A stretch of 64,000 nucleotides of DNA, taken from positions 806,001-870,000 of the forward strand of contig CAVTPD010000001.1 of NCBI GenBank assembly GCA_963736575.1. The letters are read 5' to 3'. The notes under the pieces are model-generated. The model did no database searches and was not told the origin of the DNA. It saw only the letters and a list, made by a program, of their open reading frames with translations. Position numbers and translations under genes: made by a program. Positions 35,306 through 43,826 of the stretch are shown piece after piece. How positions within the stretch are numbered: the stretch's first letter is position 1; every line of letters starts with the position of its first letter. The stretch is from CAVTPD01 sp963736575. Lineage in GTDB: Bacteria > Bacteroidota > Bacteroidia > Cytophagales > JAAEPT01.

Positions 35306-36214
35306 ATGCTGTCTGTTCTAATTCCCGTATTTAATTTTGATTGTTCGGTGTTGATTGAGCATTTGATAGAACAGATTGAAACCCAAAATCTACCCGCAGA
35401 AGTCGTTTTGTACGACGATTGTTCTGATCCCTCTAATGTAGGTTTTTTAGACAAATTCCGAAATAAATATTCATTTCTGAAAATATACAAAGGCGAACAA
35501 AATCTGGGTTTTACCAAAGTAAGAAACCACATTGCTACACTGGCCCAGTTTGATAACCTCCTTTTTATGGACGGTGATGTAGAGTTGGTGAATAATAACT
35601 TCCTGCAAACCTATTTGGACAAAATACCTTATGCAGAAGTCTGTTGCGGTGGTATTTTATACAAAGACCAAAAACCCCAAGACCAATCTTTAATCCTGAA
35701 ATGGAAACATGGTAAACTACGCGAAGAGGGTAGAATAAAAGAAAAGCAAAACAACCCGTGGGTAGCGTTTAGCGCGGCTAATTTTCTTATTCAGAAATCG
35801 GTATTAGAAGCCATTCCTTTTGATGAAGCTTCTATGGGCTATGGTTACAACGATACCTTGTACGGCTACCATTTAATGCGTAATAAGGTAAACGTTATAC
35901 ATATTGATAATCCGGTCTATCACGAAGGCTTGATGTCGGCAGAGAAGTTCTTAAACCGAATAGAAGAAAGCTTTAGAAACCTCAGTCGTTTAGAACAAAG
36001 CGACTATGTAGAAAAAGAAAGTTTTTACCGTTTTTTAAAAGTACTAAACACCTATACCCAACTTAAAAATAAGGGATTGTTGCCTCTAGTTAAAGTACTA
36101 GCAAAGCTGTTTAGAAAGCCCTTTAAAAAGGCTTTATTAAAATCTAGTGATCCTAATTTACGTCAGCTGGACTTTTACAAGTTGTTTGTATTGGTGGAGG
36201 AGAGGGGATCTTAA
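35306..36214 (+). CDS. Family 2 glycosyltransferase
   Basis: The protein begins MLSVLIPVFNFDCSVLIEHL with the GT2 nucleotide-binding fold, then VVLYDDCSDPSN and LLFMDGDVEL (a DGD/DxD-type metal motif near residue 92). The acceptor side has WVAFSAANFLIQKSVLEAI and GYGYNDTLYGYHLM, where an ED is replaced by ND. It has no transmembrane segment. The substrate is unknown. It starts three bases after the CCA-adding enzyme and ends that transcript. Confidence 0.88.
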   Translation: MLSVLIPVFNFDCSVLIEHLIEQIETQNLPAEVVLYDDCSDPSNVGFLDKFRNKYSFLKIYKGEQNLGFTKVRNHIATLAQFDNLLFMDGDVELVNNNFLQTYLDKIPYAEVCCGGILYKDQKPQDQSLILKWKHGKLREEGRIKEKQNNPWVAFSAANFLIQKSVLEAIPFDEASMGYGYNDTLYGYHLMRNKVNVIHIDNPVYHEGLMSAEKFLNRIEESFRNLSRLEQSDYVEKESFYRFLKVLNTYTQLKNKGLLPLVKVLAKLFRKPFKKALLKSSDPNLRQLDFYKLFVLVEERGS

Positions 36215-36222
36215 ATTATTTT

Positions 36223-36341
36223 ACTAAATCCAAGTAATTCATTCTATATTTCGGTTACGACAGTTCAAACATCCGCTTAGACCTATTAATGTAACCCTTA
36301 AAGTTACAAAGCATCAGTGGATGCTTGCGCTGTAGGATTTA
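36223..36341. other. Structured intergenic segment with nested inverted repeats
   Basis: CTAAATCC at 36223-36230 is complementary to GGATTTAG at 36334-36341, enclosing the segment. Inside, GTAAC/GTTAC pair around a seven-base loop near 36290-36307, and AAGCATC at 36309-36315 pairs with GATGCTT at 36320-36326. There is no open frame of note. It could be a small RNA, a 3'-end structure or a mobile-element remnant. I cannot distinguish these. Confidence 0.35.
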
Positions 36342-36360
36342 GAAAAGTACAATTTATTAT

Positions 36361-37227
36361 ATGAGAAATTTATATGTTTTTGTGGTAGTGTTTTTAAATA
36401 TTGCTTGTGAAAGTCCTGAATCCATTCATGTAAAGCAAAATGTGGACACCACACAATTGAGACCCAAATGTGAAATAATAAACCAGTTAAGCTTGAAAAA
36501 CATGATATTAAACTATCCTGTTATTAAAGATTCTATTTGTTTTAAAACAAAATTGATAGAGGATTACGACTTGTTTGTTGGTGGTAAAAGAATTGATCAA
36601 ACAGATATAAATTATTTCAAAAAAATTAATGTTTGTAAAGGGAACGATTCGTCTTATTACTTATTAGAGTTTGATTATCATGATTGGTCAATGGCATCAC
36701 ATCCTTGGAAATACCAACTTCTTTTTAATCATAAGGCTGAATTAATAAAAATATTCTATGCTGATAGCTTGAAGATGTTAAAGGTTTTTGATAATGAGGC
36801 ACCTATGATAGTAGAGATTTCATCTACTGCAAAGGGTAACGGTGCCTACTCTTTCTATCAATTTGAAGGAGATAGCTTAATAAATATTTTTAAAGGCTTT
36901 TCGGAATACTTACCTAGACTTGTTGATGAACATCAAGATCATACAGTTAATGAACCTGCAGCTCTAAATTATGTAGCCATTGATGTAAATTGTGATGGTT
37001 TTAGAGATTTGTACTTTTTTGGAAAATTAGTATTAATTGAAGAATATGTTCCAGAAATTGGATGGATAGGTGGTTATACACAAAACGATATTTCTGTTAA
37101 ATATTCAATTGATAACCCATATAAAAAAATTCCAATTGAATATGTTTTTTTATACGATCCTAAACTGAATAGGTTTATAGAAAAAGAAAATTATTTCGAA
37201 AAGTATAAAAGTTTGTTTGGTGAGTAA
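36361..37227 (+). CDS. Hypothetical lipoprotein
   Basis: The 288-residue product starts MRNLYVFVVVFLNIACES, a short lipoprotein-type signal with the cysteine near residue 16. The mature part has no family that I recognise. It contains NYVAIDVNCDGFRDLYFFG, a calcium-binding-like DxNxDGxxD loop near residue 215. It stands alone between two palindrome-bearing intergenic segments, and its codons are more A/T-rich than the neighbours, a possible sign of transfer. Confidence 0.75.
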   Translation: MRNLYVFVVVFLNIACESPESIHVKQNVDTTQLRPKCEIINQLSLKNMILNYPVIKDSICFKTKLIEDYDLFVGGKRIDQTDINYFKKINVCKGNDSSYYLLEFDYHDWSMASHPWKYQLLFNHKAELIKIFYADSLKMLKVFDNEAPMIVEISSTAKGNGAYSFYQFEGDSLINIFKGFSEYLPRLVDEHQDHTVNEPAALNYVAIDVNCDGFRDLYFFGKLVLIEEYVPEIGWIGGYTQNDISVKYSIDNPYKKIPIEYVFLYDPKLNRFIEKENYFEKYKSLFGE

Positions 37228-37239
37228 CCTATCCCCGCT

Positions 37240-37286
37240 GTTCGTGATTTGTAATCACGAACCATTATCATAGGATTTTTAATCCG
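37240..37286. repeat. REP-like twin palindrome
   Basis: GTTCGTGATT at 37240-37249 pairs exactly with AATCACGAAC at 37253-37262 across a three-base loop. About ten bases on, GGATTTTTAATCC at 37275-37287 forms a second small hairpin. No T-run follows, so a terminator is less likely. Palindromes with an ATTTGTAATC core are widespread in Bacteroidota and are often linked to REP-associated tyrosine transposases. No transposase is in the window. Confidence 0.55.
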
Positions 37287-37415
37287 TCTTTATAATAGAA
37301 TTGTGGTTTTTATCTATTTGAGATTATAAAGGGTTACAAACCATACGATAGAGCTTAGGAATTGCAACTTCCGAAGAGCAAGCTTTTTCAAAAACAGAAT
37401 AGAATTATTGAGAGA

Positions 37416-38516
37416 TCATGTGGAAGAACTCAAAAAGAAATCTGAATACAACTTCAGTAAAATTTTTTCTTCATTTTCCCAACACAACTCTTGTTTTGCC
37501 TTTTGGGTATTGGCTTTTAATAGATCGTAGGTGGAACTGTCTTTCAATTCGTTTACGGCTACTTTTATGCTTTCCGGGTTTAGGTCAGCTGTTAAAATGG
37601 CTACGTTGTAAACTCGGTTCAATTCTTGGTATTCCGGGAAATTGATGCAGATCTGTGGTTTTTCAGCCTGAACGTAATCGAAGAATTTATTAGCCAGAGA
37701 ATAGTAATAACTCAACCCCAGATTTTCTAAAAGATTTATGCCAATCCAACACTTTTTGGTCAACTCTTTTAATTCGGCAGGTGGAATAAAACCTTTAAAT
37801 TCAACTTTAGATTCTAATTTCAACGTACGGCTTAGTACTTCCAGTTCTTCTCTAAGCGGACCGTCACCGGCAATGATAAGCTTGGCGTGTAAATCGGGCA
37901 TCGCTTCAATCAATGCTTTTAAACCACGTCCGCGGTTTAATGCCCCTTGGTAAAGAATGGTTTTGATTTCGAAATCTCTTTCAGAAGAACAATTGGTATA
38001 AAGCAGTGGTAAATTCCGAACAACATAGAAAGGTGTATTGAATTCCTTAGCCATGATTTCCGCCAATTTTGGCGCTACGGAATAACATAAATCTGTTTTT
38101 GGGATCAATTTATCTTCTAATGCGCGCCAGATTTTCTTTTCTTTTTCACGTTGATGCAAACCAGAAGTTTCTGAGAAGAATTCGTGCGCATCGTAAATTA
38201 AAGGTGTCTTTTTAAAACGCTTTAAAAACGTACCAACGAATAAGGTATCGGTATCACAACTGCAAAGCGCATCCATTTTCTTAAAGAAAAGAAACAGCAA
38301 CAAACGCAAGTGAAATTCTAGGTAGAAAAATTTTCCTTTCTTAAAAAAGCAGAATAAACGATGGGTTGTAAAAGGAAAAGAGGAGGGGTTAATTTTTCGA
38401 CCATTACGGCCTACTAAATGCACTTGGTATTGGTTTTTGGATAGAGACGTACATATCCGGTGCATGCGTTGGTCGGAAACCAAATCATTAGTAACGGTAA
38501 AGTATACTACCTTCAA
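37416..38516 (-). CDS. GT4-type glycosyltransferase
   Basis: The GT-B fold protein of 366 residues has VVYFTVTNDLVSDQRMHRICTSL at the N-terminus, PLIYDAHEFFSETSG near residue 125, YQGALNRGRGLKALIEAM near 210 and LIIAGDGPLREELEVL near 233. These are typical of GT4 donors-sugar-binding half. The C-terminal EX7E region is GLSYYYSLANKFFDYVQAEKP. It probably builds a surface glycan. It overlaps the FtsE-like gene by four bases, in the transaldolase transcript. Confidence 0.9.
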   Translation of the reverse strand: MKVVYFTVTNDLVSDQRMHRICTSLSKNQYQVHLVGRNGRKINPSSFPFTTHRLFCFFKKGKFFYLEFHLRLLLFLFFKKMDALCSCDTDTLFVGTFLKRFKKTPLIYDAHEFFSETSGLHQREKEKKIWRALEDKLIPKTDLCYSVAPKLAEIMAKEFNTPFYVVRNLPLLYTNCSSERDFEIKTILYQGALNRGRGLKALIEAMPDLHAKLIIAGDGPLREELEVLSRTLKLESKVEFKGFIPPAELKELTKKCWIGINLLENLGLSYYYSLANKFFDYVQAEKPQICINFPEYQELNRVYNVAILTADLNPESIKVAVNELKDSSTYDLLKANTQKAKQELCWENEEKILLKLYSDFFLSSST

Positions 38517-39238
38517 AATATCTTCTGAGAGAAGTGATTGTCTAAGTTAATTGCTGCAACGGCAGAGTCAAGCACCTTTTTTTCTTCGCACAGCAAAAAA
38601 CGCTCTGGGAATTTTTTAACAAAATTATGGTTGTGTGTAGCCATTAAAACCGTAGTTCCACTTCGGTTAATGCCTTTAAAAATATCAAGGATTTTAACAG
38701 CTGTTTCAGGGTCAAGATTACCGGTAGGTTCGTCTGCTAGCAAAAGAGTAGGCTCATTAAGTAACGCGCGGGAAATCACCACACGTTGCTGCTCACCACC
38801 AGAAAGTTGATAGGGCATTTTGTTCATAGAAGATTCTAAACCTACGCGCATCAATACATCCGAAATGCGTTGTTTGATCTTTGCTTTAGATTTCCAACCT
38901 GTTGCTTTTAATACAAAATGTAAGTTTTCGTAAACGGTACGGTCGGTAAATAATTCAAAATCCTGAAATATAATCCCCAATTTTCTGCGAAGATCGGGGA
39001 TTTTATTGAAGTGAATTTTATTTAAATCAAATCCGGCAACATTAACTTGGCCTTCATCAAAAGGAATGTCTGCGTATAATGTTTTTAAAATAGAACTTTT
39101 TCCAGACCCAGTTCTTCCTAAAAGGTAGACAAACTCCCCTTTATGAATACTAAAATTCACGTCTTCAAGAACAGGGAAACCCTCTTGTTGAATAATTGTA
39201 TTTTGTATTTGAACTACCGGTTCGTTGGAAAAACTCAT
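38513..39238 (-). CDS. ftsE: FtsE-like cell-division ABC ATPase
   Basis: The 241-residue nucleotide-binding protein has Walker A GRTGSGKSS near residue 41, Q-loop FQDFELF, signature LSGGEQQR near 144, Walker B LLLADEPTGNLD near 164 and H-loop ATHNH near 200. The spacing and the FTDRTVYENL segment resemble FtsE, which works with the membrane protein FtsX at the divisome. No FtsX gene is beside it, a common situation in Bacteroidota. Another lipoprotein-exporter-type ATPase is the alternative. It is one base downstream of the transaldolase gene. Confidence 0.85.
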   Translation of the reverse strand: MSFSNEPVVQIQNTIIQQEGFPVLEDVNFSIHKGEFVYLLGRTGSGKSSILKTLYADIPFDEGQVNVAGFDLNKIHFNKIPDLRRKLGIIFQDFELFTDRTVYENLHFVLKATGWKSKAKIKQRISDVLMRVGLESSMNKMPYQLSGGEQQRVVISRALLNEPTLLLADEPTGNLDPETAVKILDIFKGINRSGTTVLMATHNHNFVKKFPERFLLCEEKKVLDSAVAAINLDNHFSQKIF

Positions 39239-39239
39239 A

Positions 39240-39896
39240 TTAACCGTTTGCTTTTTTGTGGTCTGCTAAGAATTTAGCTAATCCGCTGTCCGTTAAAGGA
39301 TGGTTTAATAAAGCTAGAATTACACTTAATGGACAAGTAACAACATCTGCTCCCATTCTTGCGCAATCTAATAAATGAGGAATATGTCTTACTGAAGCTG
39401 CTAAAACTTCTGTTTCGTACCCGTAATTATTAAAGATGTGAACACAATCTTCAATTAAGCCCATTCCGTTAGCGCCTATATCGTCTAATCTTCCAATAAA
39501 TGGTGAAACGTATGTAGCACCAGCTTTAGCGGCTAAAAGCGCTTGACCAGAAGAAAATACTAAAGTGCAATTGGTTTTAATTCCTTCGGAAGAAAAAGCG
39601 TTAATGGCTTTAATTCCGTCCTTTATCATAGGAACCTTAACTACTATTTTGTCGTCTAGTTTGGCAAGTGCTCTACCTTCTCTAAGAATTCCTTCAAAGT
39701 CGGTTGCAATAACTTCGGCACTAACATCACCGTCTACAACGTCACAAATAGCTTTATAATGATTTTTAACTTTTTCGTCTCCAGCAATTCCTTCTTTAGC
39801 CATTAATGAAGGGTTAGTGGTTACACCATCTAAAACACCTAAATCGTATGCTTCTTTAATTTCTTCAATATTGGCCGTATCTATGAAAAATTTCAT
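39240..39896 (-). CDS. Transaldolase/fructose-6-phosphate aldolase family, short form
   Basis: The 218-residue protein begins MKFFIDTANIEEIKEAYDLGVLDGVTTNPSL, the short (TalC/FSA) signature. It has KVPMIKDG near residue 86 with the Schiff-base lysine, TNCTLVFSSGQALLAAKAGATYVSPFIGR, and VLAASVRH near 165. It interconverts sugar phosphates in the pentose phosphate pathway. In Bacteroidota this form is normally a transaldolase. It leads a three-gene minus-strand run with the FtsE-like ATPase and a glycosyltransferase. Confidence 0.93.
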   Translation of the reverse strand: MKFFIDTANIEEIKEAYDLGVLDGVTTNPSLMAKEGIAGDEKVKNHYKAICDVVDGDVSAEVIATDFEGILREGRALAKLDDKIVVKVPMIKDGIKAINAFSSEGIKTNCTLVFSSGQALLAAKAGATYVSPFIGRLDDIGANGMGLIEDCVHIFNNYGYETEVLAASVRHIPHLLDCARMGADVVTCPLSVILALLNHPLTDSGLAKFLADHKKANG

Positions 39897-39940
39897 TGGG
39901 TTTTTATTTTAAAGATATATAAAGGATGGGAATAAAAAAA

Positions 39941-40030
39941 GGCAAACCGAACATCGCACCGCTCGACCACTTACCCTTGCTACCGTCAGGTCCTGGGGGA
40001 TTCAGCAGGAGCTGGTCGTGCCGATTTGCC
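39941..40030 (-). ncRNA. ffs: Small signal recognition particle RNA (4.5S type)
   Basis: Read on the minus strand, the ends GGCAAATCGG and CCGATGTT-like/GGTTTGCC close a long hairpin, and the loop-side core has AGGACCTGACGGTAGCAAGG, the bacterial SRP Alu-less RNA consensus that binds Ffh. A run of seven T follows at 39940 downward, serving as terminator. The gene lies in what would otherwise be an empty gap between the transaldolase gene and the YtxH gene. Length is about 90 bases, slightly shorter than the 4.5S of enterobacteria. Confidence 0.9.
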
Positions 40031-40034
40031 GCTG

Positions 40035-40042
40035 CAAAACTA
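40035..40042 (-). promoter_or_regulatory. -7 box of the SRP RNA promoter
   Basis: On the minus strand TAGTTTTG matches the Bacteroidota -7 consensus TAnnTTTG and lies five bases before the proposed 5' end of the SRP RNA. No clear -33 TTTG was found. The spacing supports the chosen RNA start. Confidence 0.6.
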
Positions 40043-40205
40043 AGGATTCTTTTTTGAATTTGAAATGAATGTTAAGAGATATTGAAATAAGTTTTTATTT
40101 CGGCTTTAAATGAACTGATATGCACTATCTATTTGTTGTGATAAAATAGGATTACATGCCATAAAAAGATAAAAAGTTTTAGATTTATATAAAATCAAAT
40201 ACGCT

Positions 40206-40472
40206 ATGAAAATTACTGAAATTAAAATACTTATGGCTGCTGTTGCGGGCATAATTGGCGGTATTGTTCTTGGGATGTTTTTGTTTTCCCCAGATCAAGA
40301 AGAAAAACGCGAAGAGTTTATGAAACGTTGGGGCAGCTTAAAAGAACGTGCAAAAAAAGCTGAAAAAGACGGTAAAGAAAGTTTAGACGGGATTAAGACA
40401 AGCTTAAAAGAGCTTTTGTCAGATATTCAGGATACAATTAAGAGTAAGGATAGTGGAGAATCAGTTCAGTAG
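40206..40472 (+). CDS. YtxH-like membrane protein
   Basis: The 88-residue protein has one N-terminal transmembrane segment with glycine-rich face (MAAVAGIIGGIVLGMFLF). A charged, amphipathic helical tail follows (KREEFMKRWGSLKERAKKAEKDGKE), as in YtxH/general stress proteins. The function is thought to be envelope stress related. It overlaps the next gene by 20 bases and leads a three-gene operon. Confidence 0.85.
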   Translation: MKITEIKILMAAVAGIIGGIVLGMFLFSPDQEEKREEFMKRWGSLKERAKKAEKDGKESLDGIKTSLKELLSDIQDTIKSKDSGESVQ

Positions 40473-40842
40473 TATCTTTTCGGAATTATTAGATAAAATA
40501 AAGCTACACTTAGAGACAAGGAAAGATCTTTTAAAACTTAGGTTTTTAGATAAGTTTTCCATATTAATGGCTTCAGTAGCTACTATGGCATTTTTAATGC
40601 TTTCAGGGCTTTTTACGCTGTTTTTTATAGGTATTGGTTTGTCTCTTCTCATCAACGATTGGCTAGAAAGCTATTTTTTAGGGTATTTTATTGTTTCGGC
40701 ACTTTGGCTATTAACGGTTGTTTTAGTGTTTATGAGAGTAGTAAGAACAGGAGTACCTTTATTCACCAACAGATTTATACAATTGCTGTCATTAGTACTT
40801 GAAGTAAAGGAAGAAAAAAAGAAGACAGATGATAAAGAATAG
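40453..40842 (+). CDS. Phage-holin-like (Holin-X/DUF1469-type) membrane protein
   Basis: The start is GTG at 40453, inside the YtxH gene. The 129-residue protein has a basic helix (KLHLETRKDLLKLRFLDKFS) and two transmembrane hairpin segments (ILMASVATMAFLMLSGLFTLFFIGIGL, YFLGYFIVSALWLLTVVLVFM). This is the Actinobacterial holin-X-like fold often paired with YtxH proteins. Despite the family name, no phage context exists. It probably acts in the membrane with the YtxH partner. Confidence 0.85.
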   Translation: MENQFSSIFSELLDKIKLHLETRKDLLKLRFLDKFSILMASVATMAFLMLSGLFTLFFIGIGLSLLINDWLESYFLGYFIVSALWLLTVVLVFMRVVRTGVPLFTNRFIQLLSLVLEVKEEKKKTDDKE

Positions 40843-40993
40843 AAAAGAATTAAAACGACGGATAGCTTGTTTGAGCGAGATTAAAACTCAGTCTGCTCAA
40901 GAAGTGCGTTTAGAAACCAAAATGATCAAATTTAGAGTAGAACAGTATTTTTTAACTGAAGCGATTAAAAAAGTAATGAACTGGTTTGTATAA
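40829..40993 (+). CDS. 54-residue basic protein, third gene of the YtxH operon
   Basis: ATG 40829 overlaps the end of the holin-like gene by 14 bases and gives a 54-codon frame ending TAA. The product is basic and helical (KNRKELKRRIACLSEIKTQ, KMIKFRVEQYF, AIKKVMNWF). It has no signal peptide. Small third cistrons are common in YtxH/holin-like operons. Overlap and coding-like composition support it. Confidence 0.65.
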   Translation: MIKNRKELKRRIACLSEIKTQSAQEVRLETKMIKFRVEQYFLTEAIKKVMNWFV

Positions 40994-40997
40994 AAAA

Positions 40998-41774
40998 CTA
41001 TAGTTCGTCTAAAAACGAAGTTAGAGGACTGCTTGCTTCAGCGTGAATAGAAGGAGCAGCTAGTTTAGCGTTATAAGCGATTCTTCCGGCCTCAATAGCC
41101 ATTTTAAAAGCCTTTGCCATCTCAACTGGGTTAGGTGATACCGCAATGGCGGTATTTACCAAAACAGCATCGGCGCCCATTTCCATAGCTTCAGCAGCAT
41201 GGGAAGGTGCTCCAATACCTGCGTCTACAATAACAGGCAAGTTGCTTTGTTCTATGATAATTTCTAGAAAATCACGTGTTTTTAATCCCTTATTAGTGCC
41301 TATGGGTGCGCCTAAGGGCATAACAGCAGATGCACCGGCTTCTTCTAAGCGTTTGCATAGAACTGGGTCTGCGTGAATATAAGGCAGAATAATAAAACCT
41401 AGTTTAGCTAACTCTTCCGTTGCTTTTAAGGTTTCAATAGGATCGGGTAATAAATACTTAGGGTCTGGATGAATTTCTAGTTTTAACCAATTTGTTTCAA
41501 GTGCTTCGCGCGCTAGTTGTGCTGCAAAAATGGCTTCTTTAGCCGAACGTACACCCGATGTATTAGGAAGTAAATTTATATGTGGGTGATCCAAATGCTC
41601 AATAATACCGTCGTTGTGATTCTGAGTGTCTACTCTTCTTAAGGCTACGGTTACCAATTCACTTCCAGATTCTAGGGTAGCTTGTTCCATTACAGCATTA
41701 GAACTGTATTTTCCCGTACCTACAAAAAGGCGAGAATGAAACGATTTACCAGCAATGATTAATGAATCTGTCAT
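40998..41774 (-). CDS. thiG: Thiazole synthase
   Basis: The 258-residue TIM-barrel protein has FVGTGKYSSNAVM near residue 17, LPNTSGVRSAKEAIFAAQLA near 69, the catalytic lysine in NWLKLEIHPDPKYLLPD near 98, and APIGTNKGLKT and DAGIGAPSHAAEAMEMGADAVLVNTAIA in the phosphate-binding loops. ThiG joins 1-deoxyxylulose 5-phosphate, dehydroglycine and ThiS thiocarboxylate into the thiazole of thiamine. It lies nine bases behind dxs, which makes its substrate. No other thi gene is in the window. Confidence 0.96.
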   Translation of the reverse strand: MTDSLIIAGKSFHSRLFVGTGKYSSNAVMEQATLESGSELVTVALRRVDTQNHNDGIIEHLDHPHINLLPNTSGVRSAKEAIFAAQLAREALETNWLKLEIHPDPKYLLPDPIETLKATEELAKLGFIILPYIHADPVLCKRLEEAGASAVMPLGAPIGTNKGLKTRDFLEIIIEQSNLPVIVDAGIGAPSHAAEAMEMGADAVLVNTAIAVSPNPVEMAKAFKMAIEAGRIAYNAKLAAPSIHAEASSPLTSFLDEL

Positions 41775-41783
41775 AAGTTGTGT

Positions 41784-43694
41784 TTAGTATTTAACTACCT
41801 CTAGTAGTTTTTTTACTTCGGAAACAATGTTTTCTGGAGCATAACCGCATTCGGCGTGCAATTCTCCTTGTTCACCGTGTTCTACAATTCGGTCGGGAAT
41901 ACCTAATCGTTTTATAGAACCTTTATAATTGTTATCGGCTGCGTATTCTAAAATAGCTGTGCCAAACCCGCCAGGCAAGCAACCGTCTTCTAGGGTTATT
42001 ATTTTAGAATATTTTCTAAAAATTTCATCTAATAGACTTTCGTCTAAAGGTTTTACAAACCTCATATCAAACACTGCCGGTATAATGTCTTCAGTTGCTA
42101 AAATGGTTCTGGCTATTAAAGCGTAATTTCCTACGTGGCCAAAACTTAAAATAGCTACTTCGGTACCATTAGCAATCTGATGGCCCTTACCAATTTCAAT
42201 TTCATTAAATGGTTTTTTCCAATCAACCATTACGCCTTTTCCTCTTGGGTACCGAATAGAAAACGGACCTTGATTAGGTAATTGGGCGGTATACATTAAG
42301 TTTCTTAACTCTTCTTCGTTAAGGGGGGCACTTACTACCAAATTAGGGATACACCTCATGTAAGCAATGTCGTATGCGCCATGGTGTGTTGGCCCATCTG
42401 CACCAGCAATACCAGCACGGTCTAAACAAAAAACCACATTAAGGTTTTGTATGCAAACATCATGTATTACTTGGTCATATGCACGTTGCATAAAACTAGA
42501 ATAGATGTTGCAAAATGGAACAAGATCCATTGAGGCTAATCCAGCACTAAATGTTACCGCATGTTGTTCTGCAATACCTACGTCAAAGGCTCTCTCTGGC
42601 ATTTTTTCCATCATAAGATTTAATGACGAACCAGAAGGCATAGCGGGAGTGATCCCCATTATTTTATCGTTTTTTTCAGCCAATTCAATAATAGAAATGC
42701 CAAAAACATCTTGGTATTTGGGTGGTTGCGGGTCAGTTATTATAGGTTTGAAAATCTCTCCCGTTTCAGGGTTAAATTTACCCGGCGCATGCCAAAGTGT
42801 TTGTTCTTTTTCGGCTAAAGCAAAACCTTTACCTTTTGTGGTAATACAATGTAAAATCTTAGGTCCGGGTATGTTTTTAAGATCACGTAATACACTAACT
42901 AAATGGTCAATATCATGCCCGTCTACAGGTCCAAAGTATCTTAAGTTTAAGGATTCAAAAAGGTTGCTGTGTTCCATAACAGAGCCTTTAAGGGCTTTGT
43001 CTATGTTAGAAGCTACTTCCTGCGCATTTTTACCAAACTTGGAAACTTTGCCTAAAATTTTCCAAATCTCGTCCCTAACTTTATTGTATGTCTTAGAAGC
43101 ACGTATATCTGTTAGATAATCTTTCAAGGCACCCACATTAGGGTCAATTGCCATGCAGTTATCATTCAGTACTATTAATAAATTGCTGTTAGAAACACCA
43201 GCGTGGTTCATGGCTTCAAAAGCCATACCAGCTGTTAATGCACCGTCACCAATTACGGCAATGTGCTGTCTGTCTTTTTCGTTTTTGTAATCTGAAGCTA
43301 CAGCCATTCCTAAAGCGGCAGAAATAGAAGTAGAGGAATGCCCCACGCCAAAAGCATCGTATTCACTTTCAGACATTTTAGGAAAGCCAGACATACCTTT
43401 GTAATGTCGGTTGGTATGAAATTTTTTTCTTCTCCCCGTTAAAATTTTGTGTCCGTAAGCCTGGTGCCCCACATCCCAAATTAACTTATCGGTAGGGGTG
43501 TTAAATACATAATGCAAGGCTACCGTTAATTCAATTACACCAAGACTAGCCGCAAAATGGCCACCATTTACAGAAACGGACTCTACAATATATTTTCTTA
43601 ACTCTTCACAAATTTGCAAAAGTTCTTCCCGAGGAAGCTTTCGTAAGTCTTCAGGAGTATCAATTTTAGCTAATAATTTACCCGGGTTAACCAA
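41784..43694 (-). CDS. dxs: 1-deoxy-D-xylulose-5-phosphate synthase
   Basis: The 636-residue transketolase-like enzyme has DVGHQAYGHKILTGR near residue 75, the thiamine diphosphate motif GDGALTAGMAFEAMNHAG near 148, the central EQHAVTFSAGLA near 380, and RAGIAGADGPTHHGAYD near 417. It condenses pyruvate and glyceraldehyde 3-phosphate for isoprenoid, thiamine and pyridoxal synthesis. The annotated start is TTG at 43694, giving LVNPGKLLAKIDTPEDLR. No better ATG is upstream. It is followed after nine bases by thiG, and divergent from scpA. Confidence 0.96.
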   Translation of the reverse strand: MVNPGKLLAKIDTPEDLRKLPREELLQICEELRKYIVESVSVNGGHFAASLGVIELTVALHYVFNTPTDKLIWDVGHQAYGHKILTGRRKKFHTNRHYKGMSGFPKMSESEYDAFGVGHSSTSISAALGMAVASDYKNEKDRQHIAVIGDGALTAGMAFEAMNHAGVSNSNLLIVLNDNCMAIDPNVGALKDYLTDIRASKTYNKVRDEIWKILGKVSKFGKNAQEVASNIDKALKGSVMEHSNLFESLNLRYFGPVDGHDIDHLVSVLRDLKNIPGPKILHCITTKGKGFALAEKEQTLWHAPGKFNPETGEIFKPIITDPQPPKYQDVFGISIIELAEKNDKIMGITPAMPSGSSLNLMMEKMPERAFDVGIAEQHAVTFSAGLASMDLVPFCNIYSSFMQRAYDQVIHDVCIQNLNVVFCLDRAGIAGADGPTHHGAYDIAYMRCIPNLVVSAPLNEEELRNLMYTAQLPNQGPFSIRYPRGKGVMVDWKKPFNEIEIGKGHQIANGTEVAILSFGHVGNYALIARTILATEDIIPAVFDMRFVKPLDESLLDEIFRKYSKIITLEDGCLPGGFGTAILEYAADNNYKGSIKRLGIPDRIVEHGEQGELHAECGYAPENIVSEVKKLLEVVKY

Positions 43695-43826
43695 TGCGCT
43701 TGTTCTTTTTTGTAGTAATCAATTTAATAATTGAAATTGACGTACACAAAACTATATAAAAATACGCCGCTCTATTTGTTAAAAATTAAATAATAATAAA
43801 TTTGAACTGCTATTTTCGTCTAAGCT

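Noticed and set aside
40453..40842. Phage holin
   Set aside because: It is in a three-gene operon with a YtxH-like protein, a usual cellular stress arrangement, with no endolysin or phage gene near.
43695..43826. TPP riboswitch upstream of dxs-thiG
   Set aside because: No THI-box core was found in the 132-base divergent interval.
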